From contig OY997589.1 in NCBI GenBank assembly GCA_963921825.1, forward strand, positions 83,994,523 through 84,058,522: a stretch of 64,000 bases of DNA. Direction: 5' to 3'. The position numbers were made by a program, and so were the translations under genes. The stretch is from Erodium maritimum (lineage: Eukaryota; Streptophyta; Magnoliopsida; Geraniales; Geraniaceae). The notes under the pieces are model-generated. The model had not been told where the DNA came from. It did not search any database and was given only the letters and a program-made list of their open reading frames with translations. Position 1 is the stretch's first letter; every line of letters begins with the position of its first letter. Positions 44,927 through 55,515 of this stretch are shown here, piece after piece.

Positions 44927-46823
44927 GAGCATGAACAACAGAAAGGACCTTGGTCAGGGAGTGGGAGTGCAGACCTTGTGCTGACTGGACAAAAGTCAGG
45001 GAGTGGGAGTGCAGAAAAGTGGGTGTTTTGCAACATAAAGGACCTTGAGGTTCTGGGAGTGCAGAACAGTGCTGACTGGATTATTATTTGTTATTTTCTT
45101 GTTTTATTTAATTCGTTATCAGAAACCGTTTAATTTAGTCATAATTTAAAAAAATTTGGAAATAAATAATTAAAGACAATCAATAATTAATAAATTCAAC
45201 ACGAATAGAAATGAACTTCTAATTTTATTCAATCCATTTTAATACAACCCAAAACAAAATACAAGTTCAAGAATTATCCTCTGTTGGGTCGACATCTGGT
45301 GGTGGGGGTTGGCTTCGAAGATCATCAATTTGGGCTTCAAGGCTAGTGATGAGTCTTCGCACTTGGGTCTTGCAAAACTTATGGTCTGCCAACGCCTCTT
45401 CGTCGTAGGAAGATGTATCCTTCTCCACCAGGGCCTTGTAGTTGGCGATGTTTGCTTCCCACTGTTGGGTTAATGCTTATAACATGGGAAACTTATTTTC
45501 CTGTTGTTCGCCACGTGAACGTTGAGCCTCAAACCGTGCACGTTCAGCGTCGATTCGTGCACGTTCCAGTTCGGCGAAGGCAGCCATTTGGGCCGTGAGG
45601 ACGACCCCCTTCTTTGCGGCCTTCGCTGCCTTATTCCCTTGCGGTCGGCGATGGGGACTTGGGGCGGCCTCGGGGGATGGGGGTGTGTCGCTGAGAGGGA
45701 CCTGAGTCCCCTCGTAGTTCTCGCTTCCTTCCCATTCTGGAGGTTGGGACTCACCACTGAGAGGTGTGCCCTCCTCCCCTGTGCTTGTAGGTGGGGTTGA
45801 GCTGTAAGCCCCAGCCTCATCCAACCGCTGTCGTTGTTGGCGTACCTGACTGCGGACAGTTCCCATTGTGCCCTCCTCGGCACTGAACTTCTCATTGCCA
45901 TCGAGCCTCCTGACCCAATGATCCAGGTCGAACTTTAGCGGGTGGTCTTTAATCACTTTTCCATCATCCTCCCACATTTGCTTCGCACGTCTCAAGTGCT
46001 CTTCGTCGTTTGCGCCGCTCGGCTTCTCGGCCTTGGACCTCTTCAAATAGCCGAGCATCATCCTTGTCTGGCTGGAACCTCTGAGCCAACGTTTCTTGAT
46101 AGCTTCCCAGCAGCGATGTGGGTAACCTCCCCTGGAGTTGTATTTCCTCTGCACTTCGCACCAGAATGTGTTGCCGGTTTGCGAGTTGCCCTTGACGGCG
46201 TCTCTTGTTGTGCTCAACCAGCAAGTTATGAGGTGGTGGTCCTCCTCCTTGCTGAATGCATTAATACAATAAAATAAGTTTGCACTAACCTGAACTCGAC
46301 CCCGGGTTCGAGCTTGGGGAGTTGGAGCGATTGCCCGTTAGAATGTCTCCGAAACCTCGTGCCAGTTCGTCCTCGGTGAATTCTCGTTCGTCACCAACTG
46401 AGTGTGCACGAGACCCAGCGTCGCCCGACATTTTTCACGAGAATGATTGAAACGAGAGAGGAGAATTTGGGAAGGAGAGAGTGAAGTTGGATAGTTGAAG
46501 TAGGAAGTGGTGTGAAAAATATGAGAGGAGAGGGGTATTTATAGGGTTTTATTTTTTGATTTTTGAATTAAAAAAAAATAGCCGTTAGTGCGCAACGGTC
46601 GGGACACGTGGCAGCCCCAGACGCTGCCAGCGCAGCAGACGGCGCGCAGGCGCGTCCACCGCGCCCGGCCAGCGAGAGGGGAGCGGGACCGTGTGCAGGG
46701 GGAGCGGGAGCGCGTGGAGGGGGAGCGGGGCCGTGTTTTTCGACGATCACAGCGGAACGGCCAGCGCGCCCGGCCAGCGAACGTCGCGGCGCGGGGAGCG
46801 GGACCGTTCCGTTGTTCTTGCTC
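44927..46823 (-). mobile_element. PIF/Harbinger element carrying only ORF1
   Basis: A 1.9-kb element with inverted ends GAGCATGAACAAC / GAGCAAGAACAAC, flanked by TTA (44924-44926 and 46824-46826). It codes for the Myb/SANT-like ORF1 protein but no DDE transposase, so it would depend on a transposase from elsewhere. The left sub-terminal region (44,953-45,080) contains three direct copies of a 'g[t/g]cagggagtgggagtgcag'-like unit. The right end (46,570-46,810) is strongly GC-rich, with repeated 'gcgcgcccggccagcga' and 'ggggagcgggaccgt' words. Confidence 0.8.
45275..46431 (-). pseudogene. Harbinger ORF1 (Myb/SANT-like protein), stop-interrupted
   Basis: Partner protein that in Harbinger elements binds DNA and helps import the transposase. 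It probably starts at the ATG at 46431 (MSGDAGSRAHSVGDE), with a small intron near 46,300-46,255. The main exon encodes a trihelix/Myb-like domain (GNSQTGNTFWCEVQRKYN, RCWEAIKKRWL) and the NAM-associated C-terminal region (KFDLDHWVRRLDG, FAELERARIDAERARFEAQR). An in-frame TAA at 45,477 interrupts the frame after ENKFPML. Downstream the same frame continues for about 66 residues (QQWEANIANYKALVEKD, LEAQIDDLRSQ) to about 45,275. The exon 1/exon 2 join does not keep frame with the obvious splice sites, a further sign of decay. Proteins like this are often mis-annotated as 'glutathione S-transferase T3-like'. Confidence 0.78.
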
Positions 46824-46892
46824 TTATAAGCCTCCTATCACAACATTAAACAAAGCATAAGGGTCTCTCCTTCACAATACCACGTCTTTTAT

Positions 46893-48153
46893 TTTTTTTG
46901 ATCAGCAAGACAAAATTAAAATAAATGCTCCATGAAGTATAGAGCAAGTATGAAGAAATACAATGAACTGAGTATTCCCTATGGGAACCTCACACCAGAA
47001 ACCTCAACAACCTGAGGTAATGAACAACAAAATGAAAGGGAATGCAATCCCTGATGAACAACAATTGAAAGGGAATGCAATCCCTGATGAACAACAAATT
47101 GAAAGGGAATGTAATCTCAGATGAAGTACAACATATGAAACACCTTGAAGCCCAGCACACAAGAACGAAAGGTCTTGGAGCCCATGAAAACCACCAGAAG
47201 CGCATGAAGGGGGTAGCTTCCAAAATCCCAACCGAAACACCAGACAAGCTTAAAATCCTAATCTAGAAGGGGTAGCAATCTCCCAAAGCAGAGGCTAACC
47301 CGATTTACCTGACTCCCCCATCAGATTGCTTCTGAGAAGGGTTAACAAAACCCAATGATCTCGCCGACGGCCAACCCCTTAACCGGCGAGCTCAACCATC
47401 ATGGTCGAGATGAAGCAAAGTAATCCGATAGAGGAGCTAGAACGGGCTGAAGAAAACTCACCCAACCAGAAAGGGGTAGAAAGCAAACCTTAGTAGCAGA
47501 CCTTCCTTCATTCCCCAAATCATGAAGCCTAGCCCAGTCCTTCCCACTGCTCCGGCCAACACCAAGAAACAGTCTAAGAAAGACGGTATTTCTACCGAGC
47601 TCGATCCAGATTTGAAGGGATGTCAGATCTGGCCTCACCAAACACGAACAGACGAGGCGCGTCCAGAGAGGAGAAAAGGTCCTGGGAGTGCCGGCTGGGC
47701 AAGGAAGCCACGGATCTAGGCCAGGGAGGGCCCAATCTAGAGGAGAAGGGCGTCCAACCTCCGGCTCTAGACGATGACGCCGGAAAAAAGGCTCCTCCGC
47801 CGCGCCGCCGCAGGGACCATCGCCACGGGGCGAGGATGAACCAGATCTGCAACTATCCTCACCGTGGGAGGTGAGGAATGTTGTCCCACGGTCAGATCTG
47901 ACCCATCCCCCACCGACACACAACAGAGCTCACGAACGAAGCGAGAAGGAGATGAAGGCAGAGGAAAGGGAAAGGGGGGACGATGGAGGAGGGAGGAGCC
48001 GCCGCCGACGACCAACGCGAGAGCAGAGATCGCCGGCGGAGGAAACGGGGAAGACGGCTACGAGAAGTTTCTAGGGTTTTTTGGTTTTGTTTTCTAGAGA
48101 GAAGGCAGAGCACTTCTCTCTAGAAAACTAAGATGCATTATCTTTAGATAACT
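46893..48153 (-). mobile_element. LINE-derived non-autonomous retroposon
   Basis: A 1.26-kb insertion on the minus strand flanked by the 16-bp duplication ATACCACGTCTTTTAT (46877-46892 and 48154-48169), with a poly(A) tail (T-run at 46,892-46,899). The 5' end (near 48,150) contains 'ttttctagagagaag' and 'aaaaccctagaaacttctcg', then a GC-rich leader. The 3' end (catggagcatttattttaattttgtcttgctgatc) is a typical LINE 3'UTR. The largest frame (47923-47399, minus) shows no retrotransposon motif and I do not call it a gene. A direct repeat of about 30 bp (gggaatgcaatccctgatgaacaacaa) occurs at about 47,038 and 47,070. Confidence 0.72.
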
Positions 48154-48289
48154 ATACCACGTCTTTTATAAACCTCCTCTTTTGAACAGAGGACGCTCCT
48201 CTCATATTCTAAGAATGTCACCCACAAGAACATTAAACTTATTTAAGACTGTGAGATGAAACTTATCTAAGAATGTCACTAGTTTTTCA

Positions 48290-48830
48290 TGTAGACTTTA
48301 CATAGAAGTGACTATAGAGGAATGCGTTTTCAACATCAAACTGATGAAGAGACTACGAGGAATAGAGAGTAAAACCAAGAATGATACAAATAATAGCTTG
48401 TTTGACATTTATCATATTCTAAGGCTAGGTTGTTGATTGAAGCCATGTGCAATGAGACACACTTTATAACATTTAATAGAGTCATCATATCAGAATTTTT
48501 GAATTCTGAATCGATGACGTTGACATGTGATGTACAAGGAACTAAATCGTAAGTGTCATTAACATGAAGAGCGGGAAGCTCAGAGTCCATGACTTGCTTT
48601 CGGTAGGAGTTGGAGAGAGCTTGCGCATAGGTAAAAAATGTAAAGGCGGGGATGAAAATGTGGCAAGAACATCGAACATACAATGAAGTTTAACAACATT
48701 TACCCGTGGAGGCGATTGACGGGTGACGACGGGAAGGAATAGGAGTATGAGCGACCAGTTTAATGCAACGATGGAGAAAATTTAGATAATAGAGACACCC
48801 AAACACGCATACGTGTATTAGTGTATATAC
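48290..48830 (-). pseudogene. Degenerate copia reverse-transcriptase fragment
   Basis: The minus strand reads across stops and frameshifts as the start of a copia RT domain. 'SYRKQVMDSELPALHVNDTYDLVP' corresponds to the usual S-Y-R-x-A-x-x-x-x-x-W-x-x-A-M-x-x-E-x-x-A-L-x-x-N-x-T-W-x-L-V-P, followed by VNVIDSEF. The domain then fades out to about 48,300, and upstream up to about 48,830 may be the end of integrase. No LTRs were seen. Confidence 0.5.
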
Positions 48831-49136
48831 ATAGGGGGTGTAGAGAACTTTAGAAAATGAACATACATTAGGTAGAATGGAAAATGGAAGTTTTATTTTA
48901 AATATTTCTCATTTGGTCGATGCAGTCACTTTATCGGTTAAGTGTAACTTGACCGATGTATTTCTCATCTGCCAACTATCTAGTGTCCGAACGTTCAATT
49001 TTCATTGGCCAACTCTATGACAAGACAACGAATTCCTAAATCATTGGTCAAGTGGATTTTAGATGACAGGACATAGCCTCTCTCTCGAAAAGAATATAAG
49101 AGAAATTAACTGGATTTTTTTGTTGAAATTTTGCTA

Positions 49137-49276
49137 CTAATTTTTGAAAATTTTAAAAAATACCCTTAAATTCTTATAATTTTTTAGTCGTGCCCTCCTC
49201 AAATTTTTTTGACGTTGTGTATTATTATTGAAATTTGTTGGTGTCCCCCTCACCAAAAAACCTAGCTCCGCCACTG
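49137..49276 (-). repeat. hAT-like terminus
   Basis: On the minus strand, CAGTGGCGGAGCTAGG starts at 49276, followed by ttttttggtgagggggac. This is the CAGTGGCGGA-type end often found on plant hAT elements. The opposite end was not identified. Confidence 0.35.
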
Positions 49277-49615
49277 GATGTGAGATGTGTGATCGTTGTA
49301 CGTGAAACCAAGCAGGGGTACAAAAGCCAAGTGTGGGGAATAAATTTGCAATTGCATGCATATTATATTCCTATTGTATTACTCGTATTTTATATATGTA
49401 TTGAATTAAAGCATATGTGAAATATAAGTGCTATCATTACTACGAGGTTAGTGATCTATTTTTTATAGTGTCAAGTGATGATTGTTTAACTATTGTGTTT
49501 CCGGCAAAACATGTCGAAATTATACATTATGGTACTTCTCAAAGAGAATATGAGCTCCACCAATTAGGTTATCTTAAATGTATTTTTGAATTATGCAACT
49601 ATATTCTATTTTATT

Positions 49616-50129
49616 TTGTTACTCGAGGACAAGAAACAACATATGTGCACGAATATTTGATACCTGTAAAATACGTTGTTACTTGCTTACATTTTTGTAT
49701 CACATTTAAGCCATAAACGAATCGTCCTTGGAATGAATTAATCTCTCGATCCCTATCCTTGATACCTAGGTGTCGGAGAAAGTCCCTTGTCTGATGTCGC
49801 AATTCCCTCTATGGTTTTCCATAGATGGATGTAACTTAGATTGGGTTATGGCCAATACATGCGTCCGAGGACGATTTGTTACTCGAGGACAAGAAACAAC
49901 ATATGTGCACGAATGTTTGATACCTGTAAAATACGTTGTTACTTGCTTAGATTTTTGTATCACATTTAAGCCATAAAAAAATCGTCCTTGGAATGAATTA
50001 ATCTCTCGGTCCCTATCCTTGATACCTAGGTGTCGGAGAAAGTCCCTTGTCTGATGTCGCAATTCCCTATATGGTTTTCCATAGATGGATGTAACTTAGA
50101 TTGGGTTATGGCCAATACATGCGTCCGAG
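49616..50129. repeat. Tandem duplication, unit 260 bp
   Basis: 49,616-49,869 and 49,876-50,129 are near-identical (ttgttactcgaggacaagaa... to ...atacatgcgtccgag), differing at only a handful of positions. Frames on either strand are repeated with it and show no domain. Confidence 0.75.
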
Positions 50130-50149
50130 AATACTGATCCTAGGGTTAT

Positions 50150-50545
50150 CGAGATACCCGCCATCACAAAAGGGCAAGAGCTCGTTGGATATCGGACACC
50201 AGGATGTATGTACCCCCGTGGAAACCAAGACTTATGTGCAAGAGAGCTGATTTCACACCCGTCAAGAGGGTTTCAGAGAGAAAAGTCAAGTGTGGACGAT
50301 GTGTACTGTTGAGAAGATGTTTGAGGTGTTGACTGTGGGTTTCTAATCCCACACCTCAACAATCCCAAGCGAGGATGTATACAGAGGTCGATTGGTTGTG
50401 AGCCGTGGGAGCGTGGGGATTATGGTGGGGGTGTGAAATGAGGGTGACCAGGATGTACGTAAAATACCGAGATACCCGCCATCACAAAAGGGCAAGAGCT
50501 CGTTGGATATTGGACACTAGGATGTACGTAAAATACATCCTGGTG
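50150..50545. repeat. Dispersed direct repeats around 50.2 and 50.5 kb
   Basis: A segment of about 70 bases ('gagatacccgccatcacaaa ... gctcgttggatat[c/t]ggacac[c/t]aggatgta') occurs at about 50,151 and 50,469. 'gtgggggtgtgaaatgagggtgac' at about 50,427 recurs at about 50,540. Non-coding, origin unknown. Confidence 0.55.
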
Positions 50546-50704
50546 GGGGCGTGAAATGAGGGTGACGACGCAAGTGTTGGGGACATTGTGGGAATGACGA
50601 GGAATGTCACGTTGATAGGATAAGTCGTAACAGATGAACTGTCGAAAGAAGGACGTCGATGACAACGTGGAGAAGGGTTACGAACCCAAGAGAACAACAT
50701 AACT

Positions 50705-51059
50705 TGTTGAAGTATAAACCCACATCGGGAAAATATAAAGGCTAGGGCCACACCCAACTAATAAGGCTGACCTTTTAGTTGTGGAAGCCCGACCCGATAT
50801 AAGTGGCCCAAATTTACATGGTATTAGAGCTGGTTCGGCCCACGACCCATTTGTCACCTCCACCCTGTGGTCTCCGGTCCATATGCAGATGTCCAGTCCT
50901 GCTATGACCCATGTGTAGATGTCCAATCCTACACGTGAGGGGGAGTGTTGAAGTATAAACCCACATCGGGAAAATATAAAGGCTAGGGCCACACCCAACT
51001 AATAAGGTTGACCTTTTAATTGTGGAAGCCCGACCCGATATAAGTGACCCAAATTTACA
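50705..51059 (+). mobile_element. TRIM (terminal-repeat retrotransposon in miniature)
   Basis: A 355-bp element. Two 114-bp direct repeats, 50705-50818 and 50946-51059, both begin TGTTGAAG and end in TTTACA, and are almost identical. The first is followed at once by TGGTATTAGAGCTGG, a primer-binding site for initiator tRNA-Met. The second is preceded by the purine tract gtgagggggag. The interior is 127 bp and codes for nothing. Flanks TAACT / TAACC (50700-50704 and 51060-51064) are a 5-bp target duplication with one mismatch. All hallmarks of a TRIM are present. Mobilisation would need another element's enzymes. Confidence 0.85.
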
Positions 51060-51614
51060 TAACCATCAAGGAGCACAAATTGAGGTATTAAGTATTATGA
51101 AATTTGATGTTTAATAAGCCTTGTAATTAATCATTACGAACAACTGGACTCTATACATGATTCTAACCATTTGCTCAAAAATTAGAGTAGGATTTATTAA
51201 ATATTTAGTTTTAGTTTACTGTAATCAAACTCAACAAAGCCTATTCACAATTGGGGTGGGCAAAAAAAACCGAAACCGTTAAAACCAGCCACTGCCAACC
51301 GGAAATCGCACCGGAAAATTAACGGTTGGTTGATGGTTCTTGACGATCGAACCGAAAAGTTGACGGTTGGTTGTCGGTTATTGAAACGTCAAACCATCGG
51401 TTAATCAACCAAACCGGTACTGTTCATCATATACATGTGGCTTCATAATAGCCACTGATCTGATATAGATAAATGGTTCATGAGCACTCTTCTGTGTCAC
51501 ACAGATTGCTAACATAGAACATGATAACTTATATGTATTTTTTTTTGCGTTGGAGAATATAGTAATATGTTTTGGTTTGAAATAAAAATATGTGTATGAT
51601 TATTGATATCTAAA
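51060..51614. other. Intergenic sequence
   Basis: About 550 bases, AT-rich, without a gene. A stretch at about 51,265-51,420 has a low-complexity run of 'aaccg / acggttggttg' words (accgttaaaaccag, ttgacggttggttgtcggtta) that can pair with each other. Confidence 0.35.
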
Positions 51615-51628
51615 TTTGTACTTATATG

Positions 51629-54040
51629 GAACAAAATTACGGGATTGATTGTTATTCAGCAAAACTCTCTCAACTTTGAGACCCTCTCTAGCCCTAGCCC
51701 GCGTCCGCCGCTATGGTGCTCTCTACCCCTTCTACCGCCGCCGTTGCATCTGCTGCCGCCGTGGTGCCTGCCCTGGAAACCGCTGCTCCTACCAGTGGTC
51801 CTCTCCTCCCTCTCCCTTCCCCTCACCCTGTTGTTGTGGTGGGGGAGAAGGCCCGCCGTCGCCGTAAACCAAAGTCTACCGTGAGTGCGCCACCCCTTCA
51901 TCACTCTGCGACCCCTTTGCTCTTGGGTCCGATCCCGACGGGAGGCTTCTCCATTGGATCAGACCCTCTGGTATCGGCTCATAAGCCGAAGAGGGGATGG
52001 TCGTCGCGTCAGGATAGGGTAACTTCCTCTCCAAGTAATGGCCTACTGCCCTTACCACCCCCAAACACTAATCTGAGGCCGCCTTCCTCTGAACCCCCAC
52101 CCTTCTCGGATGAATCCCCTATCGACCATGACCTCGCTCTGGTTCCGGTCCATGGGGACAGGACCCTAAGGGTTTCGCTGGGCACTGACGAGGACATAAG
52201 GAAATTTAGGGTTGGGGTGCGTATCGATGTTGGTATTAGGGACTCTAGGGTTCCGCCTATTCTCGAGGGTACCCCGATCCTGCATAGGATTCTCCCCCTC
52301 CGATCCCTGATCCAGATCGGACTCCAACTCCCAAAATCATGTGGGCACCATATGGTCATCCCTACATCTGATGAAGTAGGGATTGAACCCAAGGAACCTC
52401 TCGTCTTGAAGAGAGATCCAGCGAAAGGAAAAGCTCCTATGGAGGAGCTACCAAGAACGACGACCCTGGCCTTGGGGCTAGGACAATGTCTCCCCAACCC
52501 GGCCAACCGTTCGATCATACCGGCGGCCCTGACTACTCCACCAGGGATGACCGGTACCAGACGAAGCACCTTCTTACCAAGGAATTCCCTTCGGCTGGGA
52601 CCTCCAAGGAGACTGAGCTCCAGTTGTCCATGGAAGGTCTACAGGACCGGCTCTCGTCCTGCTCTTTGGACGACGAAAAGGAGATTGAGGTGGTGGTCCC
52701 GACGTCTCGGGCAACAACGGCAATGACACTAGCTCTCCAACAGTGGGGACTGCTAGGTCGTATGTGGTCCCAAAAACCACCTCGGAAGGACATGCTCCTC
52801 CGTGTCATTACCAATGCATGAGGTAAGGCTGCGGAAGGGCTAGTGGTCAAAGACATAGGGCCAGGACTGTTACGCTTCTATTTTCGGTCGTCGGAATCTA
52901 GGGCGTGGGTTTGACGTAATGAGCCCTGGTGCTTCGATGGCCGGGCTCTACTACTGGGGGATTTGGACCCGTGCGCTAGGGAGTTGCCCGTCTTGGACCG
53001 AGTGCAATTATGGGTCCATGTAAGGGGACTACCGCCCCTGGTTCGGACGAGGGAGACGAGTATCTCTATCGGGGATGCCTTGGGGATGTGTGTAGAGGTC
53101 CCATGTGACTAGTGGGGTATATGTTGGGGAGGGACCGTCAAGGTCCGATTTAGGCACCTCTTGGAGAGGCCCCTGAGGAAGGGGCTGGTGCTTCGATTTC
53201 CGGAGTTTCCAGAGCCTACCAGTGTGGAGCTCACATACTCAAAGCTTCCGAGCTTCTGTTATAACTGTGGAGTATTCTTCCGAGCTTCCGAGCTAGGTGA
53301 TATCTTGAAGGAGTATTCGTAGGCGGTTCGGGGTCCACCTAGGCTAGGGTCTTTCATGCTGGAATATGATAGGGATAAGCAGGTCAAACGGTATGCTACA
53401 GACTGGGGAGAACCAGCCAACCTGTCTAAACCCCCCCGGGTTTTGGCCCGCTAGGGCCCTTGCAGCTGACCAAAGCTCCTCGGACTCCCACGCCCCCTCG
53501 GTTGGAGCTTCAGGGTTCGACTAGTAGGGCTCCGTGTCTCCCTCCTGTATCTCGGTCAGAGATTCTGCTGCGACGCCCCACTTAGGGTGTTGGAACTCGT
53601 GTGGACGGGGGAGCAACGGGGGCAATACTGACTGGAGCGGTTGACCTAGAGACTAGCTAGGGTGCTCTCAAAAGGCCGGCGACTGGGGATCCCAGGGATG
53701 ATCAAGCTAGGGCGGGCAAGCAGCCCCGCCAGAAGGAATGCGTCTAGGCACATGCATCAGGGACTGACTCTGGGAGGGATCCCTGTATGATGCGTTTCCT
53801 CCCCCCATCACTTTAACTGTTGAGGTCCATCGAGATCTGCGGTCTTCTATTCTCTCCATTTGTCTTCTTTCACTGTATGTGTGGCATCAAAACACCGTCG
53901 GTGGCGGTTATGGTACTAAAAGGGTCAGAGAACCTCTGTTCAATCTATCTGACCCTATCTCAGTGGTCGAGGAGCATGTTCCTCGGTGTACATTTATGTA
54001 GTCTGGATTATTAAATGAAACTATTCCTTTCGCTCATTTT
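51629..54040 (+). mobile_element. LINE with ORF1 only, ORF2 deleted
   Basis: A 2.4-kb element flanked by the 14-bp duplication TTTGTACTTATATG (51615-51628 and 54041-54054). The 5' leader has 'tctagccctagcccgcg'. The 3' end 'attaaatgaaactattcctttcgctc' is typical of plant LINE 3'UTRs. Between ORF1 and that 3'UTR there is no endonuclease or reverse transcriptase. No clear A-run remains at the 3' junction (it reads gctcattttttt). Confidence 0.75.
51713..53330 (+). pseudogene. LINE ORF1 protein (DUF4283 and zinc-knuckle type), broken
   Basis: Nucleic-acid-binding ORF1 protein of plant L1-type LINEs. It starts at the ATG at 51713 with a low-complexity, Pro/Ala-rich N-terminus. It shifts frame near 52,560-52,720 and is interrupted by stops at about 52,819 and after. 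The recognisable part, at about 52,850-53,270, contains FRSSESRAWV, 'DRVQLWVHVRGLP' (the usual WVRVWGLP), 'GDALGMCVEV', 'LRKGLVLRF' and 'YSKLPSFCYNCG', the first half of the CCHC knuckle. The second half of the knuckle is disrupted by a short repeated 'ttccgagcttccgagct' insertion at about 53,275. Confidence 0.7.
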
Positions 54041-54055
54041 TTTGTACTTATATGT

Positions 54056-55515
54056 AGGAAAGTGGTTGGTTAGTTAAAATCACTAACTAACCGATCAGTG
54101 AACTGGTTGGTTTCATTATGAAAAATTCTTTTTTTGGTTGAAACTGATTCCAAAATATATCAAACCAGTAATATCAAATTGGGTTCGTAAAAGATTCCAT
54201 TGTGTGGTGCAGGGAGAGAAAAAGAAATCAATTAGAGGATAATGTTAAGTATTATGACAATTAATGTTTAATAAGCCTCTTATAATTAATCATTACGAAC
54301 AACTCGTACTTAATACATGATTCTAACGATTAGCTCAAACATTCCTACTACGGACCATTAAGATAGGGAGTAATATAACTCTAGAATTGAATGATAGGAG
54401 GACCTAAATGTTAGAGTACAATTTATTAAACATTTAGTATTAATTTACTGTAAGTTTGGGTAACTTGAACAGTAAATATCATTCTGTAAGTCACGGTAAA
54501 AAGGCATAAAACAGTGAACATAACACTCGAGTCGTGTGGTACAAACCGATTTTTCTCACGGTCACCATTTTTGTCGACCTGAAGCCTTTTATATATCTCT
54601 TCCTAATGTGGTAACTGTACCCGTCGCATCCCTGCTCTGCCATTCTCCAAACATCATCGAAATCGCGTGTTCGTTTTTCTCCACCGGTTCTTGCATTTTT
54701 TGTGTGCTTAGAAGCTTGTCCGTCTGTGCCTCCATTACCTCGGGACTCATCTTCTTCGTCAGCGATGACAAGTCTAGTTTGATTCTGATTTCTAATCACT
54801 GTTTCGTGCGTGATCTCCTTGATTGATTTTTCCGTTTCTTCAATTTTATATTTGGCTTATTGACTCTCCTTTTGATGCAGAGAGAGACAAGACTGTTTTG
54901 CGCTTTTTTCCGAGCTTTGGAGAGTGATTTAGGGTCCGATCTGGGTCAACTCACTGCCACCGAGTCCGGCTCTTCTCCGGCGATACCGTCATTCACTTTC
55001 TGGTAAGGTCTGTGGTTGTGTCTGCGCTTTTCGTGGTGTTTTTCTTCATCGACATTTCACCAAACACCTCATGTTCATATTTACGATTTGGGCAGATTTC
55101 TTCGGGGCGATGCTTGTTTGGACTCATTTCTCTGCGTATGCTAGCTGTGAGTGATGCGATGTCTATATACCTGATCAATGGTTTAGATTTCTTAGCTTCG
55201 TTTTTAGATTTTTACTTGATTTTTGATGCCAGTGAGAAATGGAGAAGACCTGAGTCGGAAACTGTTACTAGCGCGTTCTTAGGTTTCGATCGGAGTTCCT
55301 CGCCGGCGAGACCCTCACATTACCGACATGTGATTTCTTGTTTTGGTGCTGTTGTTATTTTAAGCGATTTTTTTCTTCTTTGAATGTAATTTTAAGAAAC
55401 CCACCCTTTTTTCATGATTTCTAGGGCATATTTGTTCTCGTTGGTTGATTTCTTCCCCATACGCCATCGTCGGAAGCATCGCAAAGTAAGAAATTAACCT
55501 CCTTGCTCTGCGTCC
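54056..55515. other. Region left of the palindrome; no gene assigned
   Basis: 54,056-54,480 is AT-rich and repeats part of the 51.06-51.25 kb sequence ('ttaagtattatga[c]aattaatgtttaataagcct', 'taatcattacgaacaact', 'acatgattctaac'). This is expected if the ORF1-only LINE and neighbours landed in one of two duplicated copies. 54,500-55,400 is more gene-like in composition and has plausible splice signals but no protein I recognise. 55,397-55,510 matches the sequence beside the single-arm copy at 41.9-42.03 kb. Confidence 0.4.

Noticed and set aside
47399-47923. 174-residue minus-strand frame
   Set aside because: Inside the LINE-derived retroposon 46893-48153, with no retrotransposon or cellular motif. 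Treated as part of the element.
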